Source: Schauerella fraxinea | Lineage (GTDB): Bacteria > Pseudomonadota > Gammaproteobacteria > Burkholderiales > Burkholderiaceae_B | Assembly: GCA_030849965.1 (NCBI GenBank) | Contig: JAVDKL010000002.1 | Span: 833,733 to 897,732 of the forward strand | Length of the DNA: 64,000 nucleotides | Reading direction: 5' to 3' | Shown here: positions 58,734 through 64,000 of the stretch, piece after piece | Numbering within the stretch: position 1 is the stretch's first letter | How the letters are laid out: each line of letters starts with the position of its first letter | Program-made: the position numbers and the translations under genes | The notes under the pieces: generated by a model | Databases searched by the model: none | What the model saw: only the letters and a program-made list of their open reading frames with translations | What the model was told of the DNA's origin: nothing

Positions 58734-60509
58734 TTGAATTCTGGTGCACGCACCACGCCTGCGGGCTCTCAGCCGGTCAAAACCGAACTCTGGTCCCGGG
58801 TTTACAGCCGAGTAGGGAAGTATTGGAAGGGTCTGGCGGCCGCCGTGCTGCTGATGGCCGGCGCGGCCGCGACCCAGCCCACGCTCGCCATTATTATGAA
58901 GCCGTTGCTCGACGATGGCTTCTCCGGCACCAAGCCCTATTTCATCTGGTTCCTCCCGCTATCGGTGGTGGGGCTGATCACGCTGCGCGGCATCTGCAAC
59001 TTCTTCAGTGAGTACTTATTGGCGTGGGTGGCCAATAATGTGCTCCTGGGCATGCGCAAGGATATGTTCGAGCGTTTGCTGGGGCTGCCAGACGCCGAGT
59101 TCAAGCGGGGCGATACAGGGCGGCTGCTCAATCGCTTCACGGTGGACGCCGGCAACGTGACGGGCTACGCCACCGACGTCATTACCGTGCTGGTGCGCGA
59201 AACGCTGGTAGTGCTGGCACTCATTTGCGTGCTGCTTTACATGTCCTGGCAATTGACGCTCATCATCCTGGTGATGCTGCCGGTGTCTGTCACGATCGCG
59301 CGGTTGTTTACGCGCCGCCTGCGCCGCATCAACCGCGACACCGTCAACATGAATGCCGAACTCACCCGCGTCGTGGGTGAAAGCATCGATGGCCAGCGCG
59401 TGATCAAGCTGTTCGACGGCTACGAATTTGAGCGCGGCCGCTTCCATTTCGTCAGCAGCAAGTTGCGCCGGTTTGCCATGCGCTCGGCCACGGCCGACGC
59501 GGCAATGACGCCCCTCACGCAAATCTGCATTTCGATTTCGGTTGCCGCCATCATCGCTGTCGCGCTCAGTCAGGCCAGCACCGGCACGCTCACGGTAGGC
59601 AGCTTTGCCGCGTTCATGGCATCCCTGGCGCAGATTTTCGATCCCATCAAGCGGCTCACCAACGTGGCCGGCAAGATGCAGAAAATGTTGGTGGCCGCAG
59701 AAAGCGTGTTCACGCTCATTGATCAAACGCCTGAAGGCGACACCGGTACGCGCAAACTAGATGAGCCGGTACGCGGGCGCATCGAGTTCAATAACGTTAC
59801 GCATCGCTTCCCCGATGCCGATCGCGACACCGTAACGGGCATCACGTTTACCGTCGAACCCGGCGAAACGGTCGCTTTGGTGGGACGTTCGGGCAGCGGC
59901 AAAACGACCTTGGTCAACATGCTGCCCCGGTTCGTGTTGCCCGATACCGGCAACATCCTGGTAGATGGCGTGCCGGTTGAGGACATACAGCTCAGCAATC
60001 TGCGCTCGCATCTGTCGCTCGTCAGCCAGGATGTGGTGCTGTTCGACGACTCGATCGCAGCCAACGTGGGCTACGGCACCATTGGCGAAGCCAACGATCA
60101 ACAGATCCGTGATGCACTCGAAGCGGCCAATCTGCTGAGCTTCGTGGATGGATTGCCCAACGGCATTCATACGCCGGTGGGCGAAAACGCGGCACGCTTG
60201 TCCGGCGGGCAGCGTCAACGCCTGGCGATCGCCCGTGCGCTGATCAAGAACGCACCCATCCTGATCCTGGACGAGGCCACGTCGGCATTGGATAACGAGT
60301 CCGAGCGCCAGGTGCAATCCTCGCTCGAGCGCCTGATGAAGGGCCGCACCACGCTGGTCATCGCCCATCGCCTGTCGACCGTGCAGAATGCTGATCGCAT
60401 CGTGGTGCTGGATGCCGGCAAGGTGGTCGAATATGGCGCCCATGCCGAACTGCTGGCCGCCAACGGGCTCTATGCCTCGCTCTATAAAATGCAGTTTCGC
60501 GACGATTAA
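58734..60509 (+). CDS. msbA: Lipid A export ATP-binding/permease protein MsbA
   Basis: A 591-residue half-transporter with six membrane helices (about 30-320) and an ATPase domain. Walker A is GRSGSGKTTLVNML (about 385), the signature ARLSGGQRQRLAIARAL (about 487), and Walker B ILILDEATSALD (about 507). It flips lipid A-core across the inner membrane. The start appears to be a TTG at 58734 (MNSGARTTP); no ATG or GTG occurs before the first membrane helix. The nearby LPS glycosyltransferases support the assignment. Confidence 0.93.
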   Translation: MNSGARTTPAGSQPVKTELWSRVYSRVGKYWKGLAAAVLLMAGAAATQPTLAIIMKPLLDDGFSGTKPYFIWFLPLSVVGLITLRGICNFFSEYLLAWVANNVLLGMRKDMFERLLGLPDAEFKRGDTGRLLNRFTVDAGNVTGYATDVITVLVRETLVVLALICVLLYMSWQLTLIILVMLPVSVTIARLFTRRLRRINRDTVNMNAELTRVVGESIDGQRVIKLFDGYEFERGRFHFVSSKLRRFAMRSATADAAMTPLTQICISISVAAIIAVALSQASTGTLTVGSFAAFMASLAQIFDPIKRLTNVAGKMQKMLVAAESVFTLIDQTPEGDTGTRKLDEPVRGRIEFNNVTHRFPDADRDTVTGITFTVEPGETVALVGRSGSGKTTLVNMLPRFVLPDTGNILVDGVPVEDIQLSNLRSHLSLVSQDVVLFDDSIAANVGYGTIGEANDQQIRDALEAANLLSFVDGLPNGIHTPVGENAARLSGGQRQRLAIARALIKNAPILILDEATSALDNESERQVQSSLERLMKGRTTLVIAHRLSTVQNADRIVVLDAGKVVEYGAHAELLAANGLYASLYKMQFRDD

Positions 60510-60518
60510 GGTGCTTGC

Positions 60519-60733
60519 CGGTTGATCGGGAGTACCTGATCAACCGCACTTGATTGCCCGGCACGTGATTAACCGCAGGCGATCAGCCGCAATCGATCAA
60601 CCGTACGTGATCCATCGGACGCGATCGCCCGGATGTGATCAACCGGACGTGATCAGCCGGACGCCATCAACCGCATGTGATCAATGGCATTTGATCACCA
60701 GCATTTGATCAACCGCATTTGGTCGGTTTCACG
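60519..60733. repeat. GATC-containing degenerate 14-bp tandem array
   Basis: About 14 imperfect units of 13-15 bp with consensus TGATCAACCGCATT, most containing GATC and CCG. The first two form an inverted pair CGGTTGATC (60519-60527) / GATCAACCG (60538-60546). The array begins 9 nt after the msbA stop and fills most of the 347-bp gap to rng. The rest of the gap (60734-60856) shows no gene or clear signal. The function is unknown. Confidence 0.8.
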
Positions 60734-60856
60734 TATCAAGTGCTTAGGCGCTGGCACATCCGCTAAGTGCCGCGCGACCTTTTAATGACTGGGCTGAATA
60801 CCGGCGTTAAACGGTCAGCACCGAGCAGGCGCGAGGTCAATGCCCTAACTCTCGCT

Positions 60857-62353
60857 TTAAAGCAAAATCAGGTCATATTGCTCTTGGGAGTACGACGCTT
60901 CGACTTCCATCGACACGCGTTTGCCGACCAGATCACCCAGCATCGCCAGGTGTTGACGCTCTTCTTCCAGAAACAGATCCACCACTTCCTGCGATGCCAG
61001 AATGCGAAACTCGCGCGGATTGAATTGCCGCGCTTCACGCAATATCTCGCGCAGGATTTCATAGCACACGGTGCGCGGGGTACGCACGCGACCGCGCGAC
61101 TCGCACGTCGGGCAGGGCTCGCAAAGCTGATGCGCGAGCGAATCGCGCGTGCGCTTGCGCGTCATTTCCACCAGGCCAAGCTGCGTAAACCCATTTACCG
61201 TCATTCGCACCCGGTCTCGCGCCAGCGCTTTCTTGAGCTCGGCCAGCACCGTGTCGCGGTGCTCCGGATCTTCCATATCGATGAAATCCAGAATAACGAT
61301 GCCACCCAGATTGCGCAGACGCAACTGACGCGCGATGGCTTGAGCGGCTTCCAGATTGGTCTTGAAAATCGTATCGTCGAAATTGCGGCCACCCACAAAG
61401 CCACCGGTATTGACGTCGACGGTGGTCAGCGCCTCAGTCTGATCGACAATGAGATAGCCGCCGGATTTCAAATCCACGCGCCGTGATAACGCACGGGCGA
61501 TTTCGTCGTCCACGCCGGCCGTGTCGAAGAGCGGCCGTTCGCCGCTGTAATGTGCAATCCGCTCTGTAACCGACGGCGTAAACGTTTTCGCCCACTCGAC
61601 CAGCTCGGTGGCGACCGTACGCGAGTCGACCCGAATCGATCCGGTGTGCGGTCCCACCATGTCGCGCAACACCCGTTGGGCGAGCGTCAATTCTTGATAG
61701 AGCGTGGTTCCTGGCGCCGACTCACGGGCGGCGGCTTGGATGCGGCTCCACAATTTGCGCAGATAAGCCAGATCGGCAGCGATCTCTTCATCGGATGCTC
61801 CCTCGGCTTGCGTGCGAACGATCACGCCACCGCCTTCTTCGGCGGGCATCAGCTGCTGAATACGCTCGCGGATGTGCTGGCGCTCGGTTTCCGACTCAAT
61901 CTTCTGCGAAATTCCGATGTGCGGATCGTGCGGCAGATAAACCAGCATGCGTCCGGCGATGCTGATCTGCGTCGACAAACGCGCGCCCTTGGTGCCCAGA
62001 GGATCCTTGATCACCTGCACCATGATCGTCTGACCTTCAAACAGCATGCGTTCGATCGGGGTAGGCGTCAGCCCTTGCGAACGTTCTTGCCGGTTTTCAC
62101 GCAGGTCAGCGATGTGGATGAATGCCGCGCGATCCAGACCCACGTCAATGAAAGCGCTCTGCATCCCGGGTAGCACCCGCACCACACGCCCAAGACAAAC
62201 GTTGCCCACATGGCCACGCTGAATACTCCGCTCCAGATGCAACTCCTGCACCGCCCCTTGCTCGATGATGGCGACACGCGTTTCAAACGGCGTCACGTTG
62301 ATCAGAATGTCCTCGCTGGCAGGAGTCTGGGCAGTCGCGGGGGGTGTCAGCAT
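60857..62353 (-). CDS. rng: Ribonuclease G
   Basis: A 498-residue endoribonuclease of the RNase E/G family in its short form. An N-terminal S1 domain (about 40-125) is followed by the catalytic region with TTVDVNTGGFVG and IVILDFIDMEDPEHR (the two magnesium-binding Asp) and a zinc-link CEPCPTC near residue 407. The long RNase E scaffold tail is missing, so it is RNase G. It matures 16S rRNA and degrades mRNA. The usual neighbours maf and rlmH are not upstream; instead there is a long gene-free stretch. Confidence 0.95.
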   Translation of the reverse strand: MLTPPATAQTPASEDILINVTPFETRVAIIEQGAVQELHLERSIQRGHVGNVCLGRVVRVLPGMQSAFIDVGLDRAAFIHIADLRENRQERSQGLTPTPIERMLFEGQTIMVQVIKDPLGTKGARLSTQISIAGRMLVYLPHDPHIGISQKIESETERQHIRERIQQLMPAEEGGGVIVRTQAEGASDEEIAADLAYLRKLWSRIQAAARESAPGTTLYQELTLAQRVLRDMVGPHTGSIRVDSRTVATELVEWAKTFTPSVTERIAHYSGERPLFDTAGVDDEIARALSRRVDLKSGGYLIVDQTEALTTVDVNTGGFVGGRNFDDTIFKTNLEAAQAIARQLRLRNLGGIVILDFIDMEDPEHRDTVLAELKKALARDRVRMTVNGFTQLGLVEMTRKRTRDSLAHQLCEPCPTCESRGRVRTPRTVCYEILREILREARQFNPREFRILASQEVVDLFLEEERQHLAMLGDLVGKRVSMEVEASYSQEQYDLILL

Positions 62354-62725
62354 ATGAGTGAGTGGTGTCGTATTTATTGTTTGGGGGTTCTGGCCAGCTG
62401 TAATGAAAGCGGGTTAAGAGTGCGAGCATCTGTCGCCATGATATACGGGCGGGGCACCTCGCATGAGGATCGACCGCCGGCCGTCACACAAGGCTGGTCA
62501 TAAGGGCGGCGGCATTGTTGGTGACATTGGTGGTAGCGAAGCGGGGCAGTATGGATGCAAGCCGCTAAAGAAGTGCGCTTTGATGGGGGCTGGCGGTGGC
62601 GAAGGCAGGCGCGGAAGGGCCGGAAGGAGCAGGGTGGATGGCGGCGTTGGAAGGCACGAGGCCAGGAGCCTGGGAGCTTAGGAACTTAGGAGTTCCGAGT
62701 CCTAGGACCAAAAAGCAGGAATGCG
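62354..62725. other. Gene-free stretch upstream of rng
   Basis: No reading frame with family features, tRNA or terminator was recognised. It must hold the rng promoter on the minus strand, near 62370-62420. The part after 62600 becomes purine-rich and grades into the tandem-repeat cluster. Confidence 0.5.
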
Positions 62726-63057
62726 GGAAAGGCAGGAAAGGCAGGAAAGGCAGGAAAGGCAGGAAAGGCAGGACGGTGGGAAGGTGGGAAGGTGGGAAGC
62801 GTCGACTAAGGAAATGTTATGCGGGTTGCAGGGTGCGTACGGAAACAAGGGGTTCGAAGATAGGGGTTCGAAGATAGGGGTTCGAAGATAGGGGTTCGAA
62901 GATAGGGGTTCGAAGATAGGGGTTCGAAGATAGGGGGCGTGCGGAACGCAGATATAGGGGATGGAACAGGGGACAGGGGACAGGGGACAGGGGAACAGGG
63001 GAACAGGGGAACAGGGGAACAGGGGAACAGGGGAACAGGGGAACAGGGGAACAGGGG
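62726..63057. repeat. Cluster of five different short tandem repeats
   Basis: In order: GGCAGGAAA (9 bp, about five copies, 62731-62773); GGTGGGAA (8 bp, three copies, 62775-62798); GGGGTTCGAAGATA (14 bp, six perfect copies, 62849-62932); ACAGGGG (7 bp, three to four copies, 62966-62993); AACAGGGG (8 bp, eight perfect copies, 62994-63057). All are G-rich on the plus strand. Perfect copies imply recent slippage, so copy number probably varies between strains. Confidence 0.95.
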
Positions 63058-63402
63058 ACGCGGCCGAGATGACGCCGGCCAAGGTGGTCGTCTTGGGCGA
63101 CTGTGAATGAAGACACTCCAAGTCATGCTGCTCTTTACAGACCGATGATTCTGGCGTCCTCTCTATATAGAGGCATTCGCACCTATCTACGACTAGACGA
63201 TCTATAGGTGATCGCCGGCCCAAGCATTATCGGGCGAGTATTGCTATATATAGACATAGCCATCTCGTCTGTTCTTGAACAGTAGTACTGCCGTGACTGG
63301 ATATGCCCGTCAACATCCAGTAAGTCGCCCAGCGGATAGCCGAGCTCAATAGCGAAATGCCAACGTAGATTCTGATTATTTGGCAGGTAGGGGCGGACCT
63401 AC
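63058..63402. other. Gene-free AT-richer stretch
   Basis: No gene was recognised. It is less GC-rich than the rest of the window and has a 12-bp palindrome CTCTATATAGAG at 63161-63172 and several TATATA-like runs around 63244-63252. Small reading frames here have no family features. Confidence 0.5.
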
Positions 63403-63430
63403 TTGCACGCCCGAAATCTTGTGCTATAGT
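63403..63430 (+). promoter_or_regulatory. Promoter-like element 1 of a tandem set
   Basis: TTGCAC (63403-63408), a 16-bp spacer, then TATAGT (63425-63430) with an upstream TGC, an extended -10. The next two elements share the form TTGCA, then GTGCTA at the -10. No gene follows within the window. Confidence 0.6.
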
Positions 63431-63530
63431 TCGGCCCCTTCACCAAGCAGTCGTTGTTTTGACCGGCTGGTGCGGGTCAGGGCCGGAGAAGTTTGCGGTC
63501 AGGATGTGGGCAGTAAGTTTTAGTGCCGAG

Positions 63531-63560
63531 TTGCACTACTAATTAAAACTGTGCTATATT
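63531..63560 (+). promoter_or_regulatory. Promoter-like element 2 of a tandem set
   Basis: TTGCAC (63531-63536), an 18-bp AT-rich spacer, then TATATT (63555-63560), preceded by GTGC. It is the best -10 match of the three. Confidence 0.6.
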
Positions 63561-63769
63561 CTTTGGCTCGGCAGTTGCAAAGAAATGCGGGTTAACCCTA
63601 AGGGGTACGAAGCGATTCAAAGCAGGTGCGGGACGGTTGATAAGTGCGCTTCACCAGGCAACGCGAGTTGCGGAAGGCTTCGGTTTTCGAGCGGTGTGTG
63701 GCAAGCGACTCGATCGGCACTGAAGTCATTTCAGCGCGATGTTCGAAGGCAAGTTGGGCGCTAGGCCGG

Positions 63770-63798
63770 TTGCAGAACTCAGCGAAATGTGCTAAAGT
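63770..63798 (+). promoter_or_regulatory. Promoter-like element 3 of a tandem set
   Basis: TTGCAG (63770-63775), a 17-bp spacer, then TAAAGT (63793-63798), preceded by GTGC. It is weaker at the -10 but has the same layout as elements 1 and 2. Confidence 0.5.
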
Positions 63799-63974
63799 TG
63801 AGGGCTTCGCTGAACGGCGAGTTGGAAGCGAAATGCTTCTGGTTCGGTAGCCGGGTAGTGAGGTTTGCAGGCTTCGGTCTGCAAGGGTTGAAGCGGTGTT
63901 ATGAAGTGGTTTTTGTGTTGGTCGCGAATAAGTCGCCAGTCACGAAAATGTCAGGAAAGCGAAATAAAGCTGAC

Positions 63975-64000
63975 TTGACGAAGTTGAAAAACTCCTTCAT
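63975..64000 (+). promoter_or_regulatory. Possible truncated promoter at the window edge
   Basis: TTGACG (63975-63980), a near-consensus -35, is followed by an A-rich spacer. A -10 would fall at or just beyond 64000, so it cannot be confirmed. The position after three other promoter-like elements fits a strongly expressed operon, for example ribosomal RNA, starting outside the window. Confidence 0.4.

Noticed and set aside
62849..62932. Six GGTTCGAAGA motifs resembling tRNA T-loops
   Set aside because: They are one perfect 14-bp tandem repeat with no acceptor, D or anticodon stems around them.
62702..63223. Minus-strand frame of 173 codons encoding Pro/Leu/Phe/Cys repeats
   Set aside because: The repeats come directly from the DNA microsatellites; all three minus frames give similar low-complexity products, and there is no ribosome site or domain.
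63644..63850. Short plus-strand frame of 68 codons after promoter-like element 2
   Set aside because: It contains promoter-like element 3, has no ribosome site and shows no family features, so it is more likely untranslated leader DNA.

Overview
The window is a GC-rich, densely coded stretch of bacterial chromosome. Gene content points to a betaproteobacterium of the order Burkholderiales, most likely Alcaligenaceae (Bordetella/Achromobacter-like). Reasons: priB sits between rpsF and rpsR; a Bug-type tricarboxylate receptor, KdkA, LpxO, a hopanoid-type squalene module and a short-form RNase G are present; and hom/thrC follow an AlaC-type aminotransferase. This assignment is inference from gene content, not a database match. 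No phage, insertion sequence, CRISPR array or tRNA was seen.

Layout. 1-1.4 kb: tail of rpsF, then priB, rpsR and rplI, ending in a strong terminator. 1.4-3.9 kb: a kinase-like protein overlapping dnaB, then a compound tandem repeat. 3.9-9.8 kb (minus strand): a BASS transporter, alkA, pdxA, a PIN-PhoH ATPase, a Bcp peroxiredoxin and an Mth938-domain protein. 9.9-16.1 kb: alaC-hom-thrC, a 2-hydroxyacid dehydrogenase, a glutathione transferase and a CrcB fluoride channel. 16-19.1 kb (minus): hpnC-hpnD-hpnE, making squalene from farnesyl diphosphate. 19.2-27.3 kb (plus): alr, an SDR, radA, a TauE/SafE exporter, an FtsX-type permease, a truncated globin and kdkA. 27.4-32.4 kb: the putrescine ABC operon potFGHI followed by an ArsC/Spx-like protein and an Mpg-type glycosylase. 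32.5-38.3 kb: a YrbL-like protein, rmuC, aidB, rpiA and phoU with a Pho box. 38.3-43.2 kb: an SDR, yggX, a Bug receptor, a succinylglutamate desuccinylase/aspartoacylase family protein and argA. 43.3-47.7 kb: hrpA, then a small gene coupled to a deleted zeta-toxin-like gene. 47.8-62.4 kb: a secreted helical protein, lpxO, dnaE, three glycosyltransferases, a YkgJ-like Cys-cluster protein, an ElyC/SanA-like protein, a GT9 heptosyltransferase-like protein, msbA and rng.

The last 1.65 kb (62354-64000) has no credible gene. It holds a dense cluster of different short tandem repeats and then at least three related strong-promoter-like elements, reading toward something beyond the window edge. A stable-RNA operon would fit, but it cannot be seen here.

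Functional threads: envelope and lipid A/LPS (kdkA, lpxO, glycosyltransferases, msbA, hpnCDE, alr); replication and repair (priB, dnaB, dnaE, radA, rmuC, alkA, mpg, aidB); amino-acid synthesis (hom, thrC, argA, alaC). The most unusual items are the collapsed zeta-like toxin pair, several unrelated tandem-repeat tracts in gene gaps, the tandem promoter region, an alkA without a canonical start codon, and two tetraloop hairpins before rpsR.
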